Made by a program: the position numbers and the translations under genes | In this document: piece after piece, positions 17,776 through 26,340 of the stretch | Layout: each line of letters begins with the position of its first letter | Position numbering within the stretch: the stretch's first letter is position 1 | Source of the DNA: Methylomonas rosea | GTDB lineage: Bacteria > Pseudomonadota > Gammaproteobacteria > Methylococcales > Methylomonadaceae | NCBI RefSeq assembly: GCF_024505055.1 | Contig: NZ_JANIBL010000048.1 | Location: 1 to 39,567 of the forward strand | Length of the DNA: 39,567 nucleotides | Reading direction: 5' to 3' | Notes under the pieces: model-generated | Told to the model about the DNA's origin: nothing | What the model saw: the letters and a program-made list of their open reading frames with translations, nothing else | Databases searched by the model: none

Positions 17776-18888
17776 TTAGCGCTGGCGAAAGCGAATGTCG
17801 CCAAATAAAGCCTTTTGTTCGCGCGGCTGGCAGCGCCAGTATTGCGGCGGTGCGTCTACTTGCCCGCCGAGCTTGGCGGCGGCATGCCAGGGCCAGCGTG
17901 GATCGTACAGAATACCGCGCGCCAAACCCACCATATCTGCTTGACCATCCGTGATGATGGCTTCGGCCTCCTCGGCTTCGGTGATCAGGCCGACGGCGAT
18001 GGTGGGCAGGCCGGTTTCAGCGCGGATGCTTGCCGCTAGCGGTACTTGGTAATGGGGGCCAACCGGGATTTTTTGCAGTGGTGACAAGCCGCCGCTGGAG
18101 ACATGAATAAATGCGCAGCCTAGTGTTTGCAAGGCTTTAGCAAAAATCACGCTTTGCGCTAAGTCCCAACCGCCATCCACCCAGTCAGTCGCGGAGATGC
18201 GCACGCCGATGGGCATTTGCATGGGGACTGCGGCCCGCATTGCTTCGAATACCGCCAGCGGGAAGCGCATCCGGTTTTCCAGCGAGCCGCCGTATTCATC
18301 ATCGCGCTGATTCGATAAGGGCGAGAGAAATTCGTGCAGCAAATAACCGTGAGCGGCGTGTATCTCGATGGCATCGAGACCCAATTTATACGTGCGCTGT
18401 GCCGCAGACACAAAAGCCTGCAAGATGCGTTGCAAACCGGTTGTATCGAGCGCGGTCGGCGCGGGGTCGTCCGGCATAAAGGCCAGGGCCGATGGAGCGA
18501 CAGTCTGCCAGCCGCCCTGTTCGATCTCGACCAGACCGCCGCCATCCCAAGGTGCGGCGGTGGAAGCCTTGCGGCCGGCGTGCGCCAGTTGAATCGCTAT
18601 TGGTATATCCGAATATTTTCGCACCGCGCTTAAAACGCGGGCCAGCGCAGCTTCGGTGGCGTCCGACCAGAGGCCGAGATCCGCGGGTGAGATGCGGCCT
18701 TCCGGTTCCACCGCTGTGGCTTCGATAATCAACAAGCCGGCGCCTGACATGGCCAAATTCCCCAGGTGCATCAAATGCCAATCGCTGGCTTCGCCGTTGA
18801 CCGCCGAATACTGACACATCGGCGCAATGACGATACGGTTGGGTAGGGTAACCGAGCCGATGGAATATGGCGAAAAAAGCTGACTCAT
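17776..18888 (-). CDS. NADH:flavin oxidoreductase, YqjM-type old yellow enzyme
   Basis: FMN-dependent ene-reductase, 370 residues, cytoplasmic. The N-terminus LFSPYSIGSVTLPNRIVIAPMCQYSA carries the Cys of the class III (YqjM-like) active site. Other family segments are DWHLMHLGNLAMSGAGLLIIEATAV, AIQLAHAGRKAS, AAQRTYKLGLDAIEIHAAHGYLLHEFLSPLSNQR (substrate-binding His pair region), DEYGGSLENRMRF and GQADMVGLARGILYDPRWPWHAA. These enzymes reduce activated C=C bonds with NAD(P)H; the natural substrate is unknown. It is a single gene, flanked on both sides by copies of repeat C. Confidence 0.94.
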   Translation of the reverse strand: MSQLFSPYSIGSVTLPNRIVIAPMCQYSAVNGEASDWHLMHLGNLAMSGAGLLIIEATAVEPEGRISPADLGLWSDATEAALARVLSAVRKYSDIPIAIQLAHAGRKASTAAPWDGGGLVEIEQGGWQTVAPSALAFMPDDPAPTALDTTGLQRILQAFVSAAQRTYKLGLDAIEIHAAHGYLLHEFLSPLSNQRDDEYGGSLENRMRFPLAVFEAMRAAVPMQMPIGVRISATDWVDGGWDLAQSVIFAKALQTLGCAFIHVSSGGLSPLQKIPVGPHYQVPLAASIRAETGLPTIAVGLITEAEEAEAIITDGQADMVGLARGILYDPRWPWHAAAKLGGQVDAPPQYWRCQPREQKALFGDIRFRQR

Positions 18889-19004
18889 GTCGGGTACCTT
18901 TGATTAAAGTTTGTCTTAAATACAGTCGTGCAGTCTACGAGCTCGGTTCTGGCTTGGCAATTGGAAGATCTGTCATTGCAACCGTATTTAAGCCTGTCAT
19001 GTAG

Positions 19005-19025
19005 GGTCGAATTTATTAGACCTTC
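19005..19025. repeat. Short imperfect palindrome (repeat C, copy 2)
   Basis: GGTCGAATTTATTAGACC is an imperfect 18-bp palindrome; the 21-bp segment matches 17620-17640 at 19 positions. It lies about 95 bp upstream of proA. Confidence 0.5.
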
Positions 19026-19118
19026 CGGACCGGAAAGGCTGCTGAATTTGCCGTATTCGTTGTAAGGTGGCCTGGCTTGCTATAATGCCGGCTTTTCCAA
19101 TTCATCGGGTCGATAATT

Positions 19119-20375
19119 GTGGACGTTAAACAGTACATGCAGCAACTGGGGCAACAGGCCAGAGCGGCCGGCCGCGAGATCAGTAAGGCCGAGAGCGGGC
19201 GGAAAAATAACGCGTTATTGAAAATCGCCGAGGCTATAGCGACCGGCAGTGCCGAAATTGCCAGCGAAAACCGCAAAGACTTGGAAGCCGGTAAACAGAA
19301 CGGTATGGATTCAGCGTCGTTGGACCGTCTGGAACTGACGCCGACGCGAATTCAGGCGATGATAGAAGGTTTGAAGCAAGTGGCCGCGTTACCCGATCCG
19401 GTTGGGGAGATAAGCGATTTGAGTTATCGGCCCAGCGGCATTCAGGTCGGCCAGATGCGGGTGCCTTTGGGTGTGATCGGCATCATTTACGAGTCGCGGC
19501 CCAACGTCACCGTCGATGCGGCGGCTTTGTGTTTGAAATCCGGGAATGCCTGTATTTTGCGCGGCGGTTCCGAGTCGATTCATTCCAACCGGGCCATTGC
19601 GGTCTGTATCGCCAGCGGTTTGGCCGAGGCGGGTTTGCCGCAACAAGCGGTGCAAGTGGTGGAAACCACCGACCGGGCAGCGGTTGGCGAATTGATTACC
19701 ATGAAAGAGTATGTCGACGTGATCGTGCCGCGCGGCGGCAAGAGCCTGATCGAACGCATCAGCGGCGAAGCCACCATTCCGGTCATCAAGCACCTGGACG
19801 GCATTTGTCATGTTTATATCGACGGCAAGGCCGATATCGACAAAGCGGTAGCGATAGCGATGAACGCGAAAACCCATCGCTACGGCGTCTGCAATGCGAT
19901 GGAAACCTTACTGGTGGCGGAAAGTATTGCCGCGACGGTGTTGCCGATTTTGGCCGAACAATACACGGCAAAAAACGTGGAATTGCGCGGTTGCTTGAAA
20001 ACCTGTTCCTTAATCAAAAACGCCGTACGCGCAACCGAAGAAGACTGGCATACCGAATATCTGGCGCCGATTTTGGCTATCAAGATTGTTGCCGATATAG
20101 ACGAAGCAATAGCACATATCAATCAATACAGTTCCGCGCATACCGAGGCCATCGTCACCGAGGATTACACCTTGGCGCGGCGCTTTTTGCGCGAGGTGGA
20201 TTCCAGCTCGGTGATGGTGAATGCTTCCACCCGGTTTGCCGACGGTTTTGAATACGGTTTGGGCGCTGAGATTGGTATCAGTACCGATAAACTGCATGCG
20301 CGCGGGCCGGTGGGATTGCATGGTTTGACTTCGCTGAAATACATAGTGCTGGGCGACGGGCATATCCGCCAATAA
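19119..20375 (+). CDS. proA: Gamma-glutamyl phosphate reductase
   Basis: Second step of proline synthesis: NADPH reduction of glutamyl 5-phosphate to the semialdehyde. The 418-residue product has the aldehyde-dehydrogenase-like fold, with the catalytic Cys at 258 in [14 protein letters not shown]. Other family segments are [42 protein letters not shown] and [12 protein letters not shown], with [23 protein letters not shown] near the end. The start is GTG at 19119. It overlaps nadD by 1 bp (TAATG) and leads a proA-nadD-rsfS run, a common gammaproteobacterial order. ProB is not here. Confidence 0.97.
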   Translation: MDVKQYMQQLGQQARAAGREISKAESGRKNNALLKIAEAIATGSAEIASENRKDLEAGKQNGMDSASLDRLELTPTRIQAMIEGLKQVAALPDPVGEISDLSYRPSGIQVGQMRVPLGVIGIIYESRPNVTVDAAALCLKSGNACILRGGSESIHSNRAIAVCIASGLAEAGLPQQAVQVVETTDRAAVGELITMKEYVDVIVPRGGKSLIERISGEATIPVIKHLDGICHVYIDGKADIDKAVAIAMNAKTHRYGVCNAMETLLVAESIAATVLPILAEQYTAKNVELRGCLKTCSLIKNAVRATEEDWHTEYLAPILAIKIVADIDEAIAHINQYSSAHTEAIVTEDYTLARRFLREVDSSSVMVNASTRFADGFEYGLGAEIGISTDKLHARGPVGLHGLTSLKYIVLGDGHIRQ

Positions 20376-21016
20376 TGATCGGGGTTTACGGCGGCACGTT
20401 TAATCCGGTCCATTACGGCCATTTGCGCACCGCGCTGGAAGTGAAAGAGCTGTTCGAGTTGGAGCAGCTGCGTTTGATTCCCTGCCGCCTCCCGCCGCAT
20501 CGCGACGAACCAGATGTGCCGGCGCACTTGCGTTTGCAAATGCTGGAAGCCGCCGTCGCCGACACACACGGCTTTAACGTTGATCGACGTGAGTTGGATA
20601 GGGCGGGGCCATCTTATATGGTGGATACGCTGCATTCCTTGCGTGCCGAAATAGACAATACGCCTTTGCTGCTGTTTATCGGCGCCGATGCCTTTGCCGG
20701 TTTGGAGCGCTGGCATCAATGGCAGCGTCTGTTTGATTATGCACACATCGTGGTGATGACCCGGCCCGGTTATGCCGGATTGGCGTTATCGGCGTTTCTA
20801 CAGCAGCGAATCGCCGAGGACCGGACGCAATTAAGTCGGCAGACAGCCGGGCTTTTAACTTTCCAAGAAGTCACTGCGCTGGCGATTTCCGCCACCGCCA
20901 TTCGCGAACTGGTGGCTAGCGGACGCGATCCACAATTTTTAATGCCGGACCGGGTCATCGAATTGATTCGGCGGCATCATTTATATCAACCCCCCACTCA
21001 TCACACAGGAAATTGA
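20375..21016 (+). CDS. nadD: Nicotinate-nucleotide adenylyltransferase
   Basis: Converts nicotinate mononucleotide and ATP to deamido-NAD in NAD synthesis. The 213-residue product carries the nucleotidyltransferase motif GGTFNPVHYGH (HxGH) at residues 6-16 and the ISATAIR motif (ISxTxxR) near 175. RLIPCRLPPHRDEP and FIGADAF are also typical. Its ATG overlaps the proA stop, and rsfS follows directly. Confidence 0.96.
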   Translation: MIGVYGGTFNPVHYGHLRTALEVKELFELEQLRLIPCRLPPHRDEPDVPAHLRLQMLEAAVADTHGFNVDRRELDRAGPSYMVDTLHSLRAEIDNTPLLLFIGADAFAGLERWHQWQRLFDYAHIVVMTRPGYAGLALSAFLQQRIAEDRTQLSRQTAGLLTFQEVTALAISATAIRELVASGRDPQFLMPDRVIELIRRHHLYQPPTHHTGN

Positions 21017-21358
21017 ATGCAAACAGAAGCATTACTTAAACTGGTCGAAACCGAGCTCGACGACCGCAAAGGGCTTAACATCAAGACTATCGATGTGCGC
21101 GGCAAAACCAGTATTACCGATTACATGGTCATCGCCACCGGCACCTCGTCCCGTCATGCCAAGTCGCTGTGCGATTATGTGATGGAAAAGGTCAAGGAGC
21201 AGGGGCAGCAACCGTTGGGGTTGGAAGGCGATCAAAGCTCCGACTGGATCTTGTTGGACTTGGGCGATGTGATCGTGCATGTGATGACCGGTCAGGCCCG
21301 TGAATTGTATCAGCTGGAAAAACTGTGGTCAGTGGCGGGCGACAAGACGCATAGTTAG
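21017..21358 (+). CDS. rsfS: Ribosomal silencing factor RsfS
   Basis: 113-residue protein that binds ribosomal protein L14 and blocks subunit joining during starvation. Family segments are LDDRKGLNIKTIDVRGKTSITDYMVIATGTSSRHAKSLCDYV (begins within residues 15-56), GDQSSDWILLDLGDVIVHVM and REFYQLEKLW-like RELYQLEKLWS. It immediately follows nadD, with a GGAAATTG sequence before its ATG. rlmH, which often comes next, is absent; the FlgP-like gene follows after 114 bp instead. Confidence 0.96.
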   Translation: MQTEALLKLVETELDDRKGLNIKTIDVRGKTSITDYMVIATGTSSRHAKSLCDYVMEKVKEQGQQPLGLEGDQSSDWILLDLGDVIVHVMTGQARELYQLEKLWSVAGDKTHS

Positions 21359-21431
21359 TTTTTTCCGCGACTTGCCGGAAGAAATTTCCAGCGGACCAAG
21401 GGCAAAATTTGTCATCCGCCCTCAAGAAAAA

Positions 21432-21455
21432 GCCTAAGTAGTCGATGACTTAGGC
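21432..21455. promoter_or_regulatory. Inverted repeat just upstream of the FlgP-like gene
   Basis: Perfect 8-bp arms GCCTAAGT (21432-21439) and ACTTAGGC (21448-21455) with an 8-nt spacer, ending shortly before the GGAGGAGGGG ribosome-binding site of the gene at 21473. There is no T-run, so an operator or leader hairpin is more likely than a terminator. Confidence 0.45.
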
Positions 21456-21472
21456 GAGCAGGAGGAGGGGTC

Positions 21473-22159
21473 ATGAAAACGTTTTATACGATTTGCTGGG
21501 TGGTGATGGCGTTAGCCTTAAACGGTTGTGCTGCGGTGGGCGATAAGCATGCCGACGTATCATCCGCCGGGAAAACCCTGCGCGCTACTGGTTATAGCCA
21601 TTTTGACGATAGCGGTAAGCTGGCTGTTAATCAGCGCTGGTTACAGGCGCAACAAGCCGCCAAACTCGATGCCTATCGCGGCTTGGCGGATTTGCTGTAT
21701 CAAGAAAAGCTGGGCAATCAAACCACCGTCGGCGCTCAAGTGATGCGCGACGAGGTGTATAGAGTTTACCTGGATAGTTACTTGCGCGAAGCGCGCGCCG
21801 CCGATTATCGGACTGTTAGAGACAGTTTAAAAACGACTCTGGAATTGCGTCTTAGCCCGCGTTTTTACCAATGTATGGCTGGCGATACCGCTTTGACTAG
21901 TCAGTGTCTACAGGAAGATAACAAACTGGCGTTTACGCGTTTGGGCTATAAAACGGCAACGGTGACTTCGGCTAATCTGGCCTGCGGCGCTCGGGATTGT
22001 AGCGATCAGTATTATGTGGCAGGCTTTTCCAAAAAGCCTAGTGCCGTGGACGATACCTTGCTGGAAGCCGGCCTTTATGATGTGGAATGGATTGCCAATA
22101 CCGGTTTGCGAACGATATTTCAGTATTTGTTGATCAACGGATTTTATAGTGCCTTATAG
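21473..22159 (+). CDS. FlgP-like / LPP20-family lipoprotein
   Basis: A 228-residue lipoprotein: signal peptide with lipobox LNGC (Cys near residue 19), then a domain resembling LPP20/FlgP: LRATGYSHFDDSGKLAVNQRWLQAQQAAKLDAYRGLADLLY. In Vibrio and Campylobacter, FlgP forms an outer-membrane-associated disk or ring of the flagellar motor. The C-terminal half has four Cys that may form disulfides. A strong ribosome-binding site (GGAGGAGGGG) precedes the ATG. It overlaps the FlgT-like gene by 11 bp, which supports the flagellar reading. The family also has non-flagellar members, so the symbol is withheld. Confidence 0.75.
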   Translation: MKTFYTICWVVMALALNGCAAVGDKHADVSSAGKTLRATGYSHFDDSGKLAVNQRWLQAQQAAKLDAYRGLADLLYQEKLGNQTTVGAQVMRDEVYRVYLDSYLREARAADYRTVRDSLKTTLELRLSPRFYQCMAGDTALTSQCLQEDNKLAFTRLGYKTATVTSANLACGARDCSDQYYVAGFSKKPSAVDDTLLEAGLYDVEWIANTGLRTIFQYLLINGFYSAL

Positions 22160-23330
22160 AAACTTGCTAACAGTGTTACTGATCGCCTTGCTGGCTGCAT
22201 GCAGCAGCGGCAACAGCAAGCGGCGCGGCGATGAGAATGGCGTTGCTGCGTCCGGTCAGCAGGTTAGCGTGCAAGGCAGTGCGACTATCGTCGGCGGAGG
22301 TGTCGAAGCAGCTCGCCGCGCCGCTATCGACGACGCAGTGAGTAACGCCTCCCTGCAATTGAAACGTAACAATAATTCGGCGCTGCTGGTCAGCGACATT
22401 AAGGTGGTCGACGAGTGGCAGGACGCTGATCTCTACCATGTGCAAGTGCTGGCCGTGTTGTCCGATAAGCAGCGCTGTGGCTCTCCTTACAGGAAGAAAA
22501 TCGTCGCCACCGGCTTTCCGATCATGAATGCCGATCAAATCAGTGGGACAGAAAGCCAGGATTTATACAGCGGCATTCCCAGAGAAATTAATAATCAATT
22601 GATGGAAACCGGCGATTTTATCGGCCGCAATCTAACCAATACCTCTTTGTACAGCCGACCCGATATGGCGCCGGAGATTCGCTTTGCCGAGGGTACCCCT
22701 GAGTCGGTGATTCTGAATATCGCTAAGCAGCAGAATGCACAGTTTGTGTTATCCGGCGTGATTCGCGATTTTCGGGTGGAGTCCACGGAATATGTGCGCG
22801 GTAGCGGCCCACTGGCGGATCTAAAATCCATGGTCAGGGATTTCGTGGCCCGCCGCAGTGTCGGGATTGACGTCTATGTTTACGATGGTTTTAGCGGCGC
22901 CTTGCTGTTTCAACACCGTTATACCGATTCCATCCTTGGCGATGTGTCGCTACCAAGCGGCTATACGGTGGGTAGCGACCGCTTCAACTCGACATCGGCC
23001 GGTCACGCCATCAGCGAAATTATTCAGGAAGCCAGCGAAGATATTCACAAACTATTCGGCTGCTATCCTTTTACCACCCGCGTAATTCAGGCTGGCAACA
23101 ATCGCATCGTGATTGCCGCCGGCGCCCAGGACAAAATCAAAATGGGCGATAAGCTGATGATTTATTCGGCGCCCGCCGGTGGTCCGGCAGGAGCTGGCTT
23201 GGGCGAATCGCAAGGTATTCTGACGATAACCGATGTTAGTGCCACTACGGCGGTGGGTACTCTGGATTCAACGGCTGTCAGCGGCGCGGTAAGGCCCGGT
23301 GACTGGGTGAAAAGTTTCGCTACGCCTTAA
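22149..23330 (+). CDS. flgT: FlgT-like flagellar H-ring protein
   Basis: A 393-residue exported protein. Residues 1-18 form a signal peptide with a lipobox-like LLAAC, so it may be lipidated, unlike the soluble Vibrio FlgT. The order of domains fits FlgT: an N-terminal BON/LPP20-like part (VQGSATIVGGGVEAARRAAIDDAVSNASLQL), a middle TolB-like part (KKIVATGFPIMNADQIS to FGCYPFTTRVIQ) and a C-terminal SH3-like domain (NRIVIAAGAQDKIKMGDKLMIYSA...). In Vibrio, FlgT forms the H-ring around the LP ring and is needed to assemble the stator-linked T-ring. It follows the FlgP-like gene; FlgO is absent from the window. Confidence 0.78.
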   Translation: MPYRNLLTVLLIALLAACSSGNSKRRGDENGVAASGQQVSVQGSATIVGGGVEAARRAAIDDAVSNASLQLKRNNNSALLVSDIKVVDEWQDADLYHVQVLAVLSDKQRCGSPYRKKIVATGFPIMNADQISGTESQDLYSGIPREINNQLMETGDFIGRNLTNTSLYSRPDMAPEIRFAEGTPESVILNIAKQQNAQFVLSGVIRDFRVESTEYVRGSGPLADLKSMVRDFVARRSVGIDVYVYDGFSGALLFQHRYTDSILGDVSLPSGYTVGSDRFNSTSAGHAISEIIQEASEDIHKLFGCYPFTTRVIQAGNNRIVIAAGAQDKIKMGDKLMIYSAPAGGPAGAGLGESQGILTITDVSATTAVGTLDSTAVSGAVRPGDWVKSFATP

Positions 23331-23826
23331 CGGGCGCGTCGCTCAAGCCAAGCAAACGCTCGATGTCCTTGCTGATGCCTGCAGGCGTGTCTATCGGCGC
23401 GTAGCGTTTAAAAACCTTGCCGTCGCGCCCTACCAGAAATTTGCTGAAATTCCATTTAATTGCATTAAAACCCAAGATACCCGGTGCGGCGGTTTTCAAA
23501 TATTCGAAGAGCGGATGCGCGTTGTTACCGTTGACATCGATTTTTTCGAACATCGGGAAACTCACGCCATAATTTAATTCGCAAAAACTGGCTATTTCTT
23601 GGCTGTCGCCGGGTTCCTGCTGACCGAACTGATTACACGGAAATCCCAGAACCACCAAGCCCCGGCTTTTATAAGTTTGGTACAACGCTTCCAAGCCGCG
23701 GTATTGCGGCGTAAAACCGCACTGACTGGCGGTGTTGACGATTAGCAGCACTTTGCCGCGGTAATCTGCCAAAGCGACGGTTTCCCCGTTAATTTTAGTG
23801 GCCGAGAATTGGTATATGTCATTCAT
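23320..23826 (-). CDS. Glutathione peroxidase family protein (Cys type)
   Basis: 168-residue peroxidase that reduces hydroperoxides with thiols such as thioredoxin or glutathione. Catalytic residues are visible: Cys36 in NTASQCGFTPQY, Gln70 in GFPCNQFGQQEPG and the Trp-Asn pair at 125-126 in KWNFSKFLV. The Cys-type active site and the second Cys in FPCNQF fit the bacterial BtuE group. It is convergent with flgT, and the two coding regions overlap by 11 bp at their ends. No signal peptide, so cytoplasmic. Confidence 0.94.
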   Translation of the reverse strand: MNDIYQFSATKINGETVALADYRGKVLLIVNTASQCGFTPQYRGLEALYQTYKSRGLVVLGFPCNQFGQQEPGDSQEIASFCELNYGVSFPMFEKIDVNGNNAHPLFEYLKTAAPGILGFNAIKWNFSKFLVGRDGKVFKRYAPIDTPAGISKDIERLLGLSDAPVKA

Positions 23827-24140
23827 GCTGATGCTGGTCCGTTATGGAATTACTTGCGCTTGTCTTGCGTCCCGCTGTCCATCGAGTTGCAATGAGCCCT
23901 TCTTGGGTCCATGCATCCCGATCAAGATCCATAGACAAATATTTACCGAGCTTACCGTTGTTCATCGGATTGTCAAAAATCTATAGCGTGACAATACCAT
24001 TTTTTGCGTGGGGGTTGTCGGAAGTAACTTCAATATAGTTTGGAAATACGGGACCTCGGCCATTCTCTCGCGGGACGACCGGGCCCATAGTTGCCTGACT
24101 GTATGGGCGGCTGTTGAAACCTTCGGCGATTGCCCAGTGC
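23827..24140. other. Intergenic stretch with one hairpin
   Basis: No supported gene. An inverted repeat GCCCATA/TATGGGC at 24083-24089 and 24102-24108 lies 33 bp past the stop of the minus-strand gene at 24141 and could end its transcript. Confidence 0.5.
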
Positions 24141-24827
24141 TTATTGTCCTGATAGTCGTTGTTGCAGTTTGGTTTTCAGCAAACCTTCATAGTGGCGTTT
24201 CAACACCGAATCGGTGGGCGGTGCCGGCAATTCCGTTGCAATCTCGCGGCGCAATTGATCCAGGTCTTGCGTCTGTACTAAAGAATCTTCAGGCAGATTT
24301 GTTTCGGGAACGCTGGCTGGCTGGGCCGCAACTTGCGGCTGGTTTGGTTCGGATTCGTGTACAGTTTTGGAGTGCTGAGGCGACGCGATTTTGTGCAGAG
24401 TTTCGTAGTGACGGCGCAGTACGGAATCGGTTGGATATGGATTGCTGAGGGCTTCCTTCTCCGCTTGCAATGCAGACAGATAATGGCGTTTTAATATCGA
24501 ATCTTCGGGTAAATTGATTGCCGGCGTTTCTGCCGCCGGCATCCTCGGTTCTTCGGTATCTGCAGTGACGATTGGCGCTTGTGGTGCTGGTTCGGCAATC
24601 AGCTCAGGCGCTTGGATCGGGGCCGCTACCGGTGTCTCGAGTTGTTGCGCTACTGGAGCAGTCGGCGATGGCGCATGGGATTGCGAAGAAGTATTCGCGG
24701 CGCTGGAAGGTGCTTGCTGCGGAGCCGGCTGTTTGTTTTCTGGCGCCTTGCCAATTGGTTTGAGTTTGCCTTTCCAGACCAGCCAACCCACTACTGCCAG
24801 TCCTACGATTATTAGAAGTTCTATCAT
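24141..24827 (-). CDS. Membrane-anchored Pro/Ala-rich protein with repeated DS-x-L-[KR]-RHY motifs
   Basis: No family recognised. The 228-residue product begins with one membrane span (residues 2-18, LLIIVGLAVVGWLVW core) and a basic KGKLKPIGK stop-transfer segment. A Pro/Ala/Gln-rich linker follows to about 105. After that come three copies of a short motif: PEDSILKRHYLSAL (107-120), PTDSVLRRHYETLH (132-145) and PTDSVLKRHYEGLL (204-217). A degenerate fourth copy starts PEDSLV near 179. The topology suggests an inner-membrane anchor presenting helical repeats, possibly docking sites. AGGGGG precedes the ATG at 24827. It stands alone on its strand. Confidence 0.8.
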   Translation of the reverse strand: MIELLIIVGLAVVGWLVWKGKLKPIGKAPENKQPAPQQAPSSAANTSSQSHAPSPTAPVAQQLETPVAAPIQAPELIAEPAPQAPIVTADTEEPRMPAAETPAINLPEDSILKRHYLSALQAEKEALSNPYPTDSVLRRHYETLHKIASPQHSKTVHESEPNQPQVAAQPASVPETNLPEDSLVQTQDLDQLRREIATELPAPPTDSVLKRHYEGLLKTKLQQRLSGQ

Positions 24828-25417
24828 GACTTGTCCCCCTCAATATTGTTATTAGTCCAAATGCGTTATGCCCATAGCTCCCGCGATTGGTTTTTCAGAT
24901 TTTTAGCTTCCAGTGCATACATTCCTTAGACCGATGGTAGCGATAAGATTAAATCGCAGCGCTTTATACCATAGTTAGTTGGAATAGTTGATGCGTCGAG
25001 TGGTGCGAGATGGTTGGGTAATCGAGGTTGTGCTGGGTTAATCTGTAATAACGCTTGGAGTGTTGCGCTTGTCAGCTTTTTTTACAATCAAAATGATGGA
25101 TTGTCGGATGAAGCTAGTGGCAGGCAATTGTTAAAATTTTATGACAGGGTAAAGCGTTTTTTCTTCGAAAGAGCTTTGCAAGATCTATTTAATGCTGGAT
25201 TTGTCAAATAATCAGCTGAGGGTAATAGCTAGGAATAAGTCGTTAAGTTGATGATTTGACTTAGATGTTCGTCATTTACGTTGAGGCGTGCTATGAATCG
25301 ATATGTAGTCAATGTAATCAAATGCTGACGTAAAAATTTACAGTTAACGTTGTTTCAGACTGTTTAGAAATGATGTATTTTTTTTAAATGCTTGTTTTTA
25401 ATTTGAATTATTTTTTT
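24828..25417. other. AT-rich intergenic region before the PEP-CTERM gene
   Basis: 590 bp, clearly more AT-rich than its surroundings. A 65-codon plus-strand frame at 25014-25211 starts at TTG and has no ribosome-binding site or family likeness. No repeats or RNA gene recognised. Confidence 0.55.
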
Positions 25418-25433
25418 TGGCTCGTTGTTTGCT
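25418..25433 (+). promoter_or_regulatory. Sigma-54 (-24/-12) promoter of the PEP-CTERM gene
   Basis: TGGCTCGTTGTTTGCT matches the RpoN consensus TGGCAYG-N4-TTGCW at nearly all fixed positions, with GG (25419-25420) and GC (25431-25432) separated by exactly 10 bp. The start of transcription would fall near 25444, giving a leader of about 78 nt. PEP-CTERM genes in exosortase-containing proteobacteria are known to be driven by RpoN with the PrsK/PrsR pair, which fits. Confidence 0.72.
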
Positions 25434-25521
25434 TTATTTATTCCATGATCTAGTGGCGTTTTTACCAAGACGGAGCCACTGGGACCATTCAAAGTTGTTA
25501 CAAGTTTATTTAGGGGGGATT

Positions 25522-26229
25522 ATGGAAACTAAAATTATTAAACACATGCTTTTGGCGGGGTTTTTATCGTCAACTGCAATTTTTGGGGGAGGCGTTCAAG
25601 CGGCTTCCTTCAGCGTGATGGGCAGCTTAACTGGCGATCCCAGAACTGCAAATCCGGATAACTTATTCATCAACGTTGGAATCAGTGTTGTTGATACAGT
25701 AGCCAGCTGGACAGTAGATGTCTCATCGCCTCTGCATCCAAATGCAAAGCTTGATGAGTTTTATTTCAACTTGGCATCCTCAGTAAGCCCTAGCAATGTG
25801 ACATTTGGTGGTTTCTCACCGACAGGGTGGGTTATCAACAACCCCGCGTCAACGGTCGGAGGGGGGAACTTCAATCCTACATTTATATTTGAAGCTGTTG
25901 ATCCACCAGGCAATACAAACAATGTAACTAATGCTGTTGATTTGTTGTTTACCGCAACGTTGAACCGCAATTGGACTTTAGACGACTTTTATTCGGCTGC
26001 AGCATTGCAAAGCACAGAAGCTACTTTGCCTGCCGGCCAATTAGGTGCCCACTTGCAGTCACTAAATACTGCTGGTTGTAGTGGTTGTTCTGATAGTGGC
26101 TTCCTGGTCGGTAACTACACTCGCAATGGCGGCGGCGGCGGTCAAGGTAGCGTACCGGAGCCAAGCGTTGTGGCTTTGTTAGGGATGGGTTTGTTGGGCA
26201 TGGGCTTAACACGTAAATCCAAAGTCTGA
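25522..26229 (+). CDS. PEP-CTERM sorting-domain protein
   Basis: 235-residue exported protein. A signal peptide ends near residue 25 (GGGVQAA). The body is Asn/Ser/Thr-rich and beta-like with no recognised enzyme motif. The C-terminus is a classic PEP-CTERM signal: VPEPSVVALLGMGLLGMGLT followed by RKSKV, preceded by a Gly-rich linker. Such proteins are recognised by exosortase (EpsH/XrtA type), usually with exopolysaccharide or biofilm production; no exosortase lies in the window. GSLTGDPRTANPDNLFINVG and a CSGCSDSG loop are distinctive. The start at 25522 follows AGGGGGG. A terminator follows, so it is monocistronic. Confidence 0.92.
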   Translation: METKIIKHMLLAGFLSSTAIFGGGVQAASFSVMGSLTGDPRTANPDNLFINVGISVVDTVASWTVDVSSPLHPNAKLDEFYFNLASSVSPSNVTFGGFSPTGWVINNPASTVGGGNFNPTFIFEAVDPPGNTNNVTNAVDLLFTATLNRNWTLDDFYSAAALQSTEATLPAGQLGAHLQSLNTAGCSGCSDSGFLVGNYTRNGGGGGQGSVPEPSVVALLGMGLLGMGLTRKSKV

Positions 26230-26261
26230 TGGTCTGATGGTCTGATTTTTTTAGACGCATA

Positions 26262-26292
26262 AAAAAACGCCGGTTTAACCGGCGTTTTTTTT
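26262..26292 (+). terminator. Rho-independent terminator of the PEP-CTERM gene
   Basis: Arms ACGCCGGT and ACCGGCGT around a 3-nt TTA loop, flanked by an A-run before and eight T after, so it could work in both directions. Confidence 0.92.
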
Positions 26293-26340
26293 ACCCAGTA
26301 ATTGTCTAGTAGTTTGAACAATGTGTGTTATCCCGTTGTT

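Noticed and set aside
21359..21472. Possible sigma-28 or sigma-54 flagellar promoter before the FlgP-like gene
   Set aside because: Looked for both consensus patterns; only poor matches with wrong spacing were found.
24008..24448. 146-codon plus-strand frame
   Set aside because: Mostly antisense to the RHY-repeat protein gene, which has a strong ribosome-binding site and internal repeats.
25014..25211. 65-codon plus-strand frame in the AT-rich gap
   Set aside because: Poor start, no ribosome-binding site, no recognisable features.
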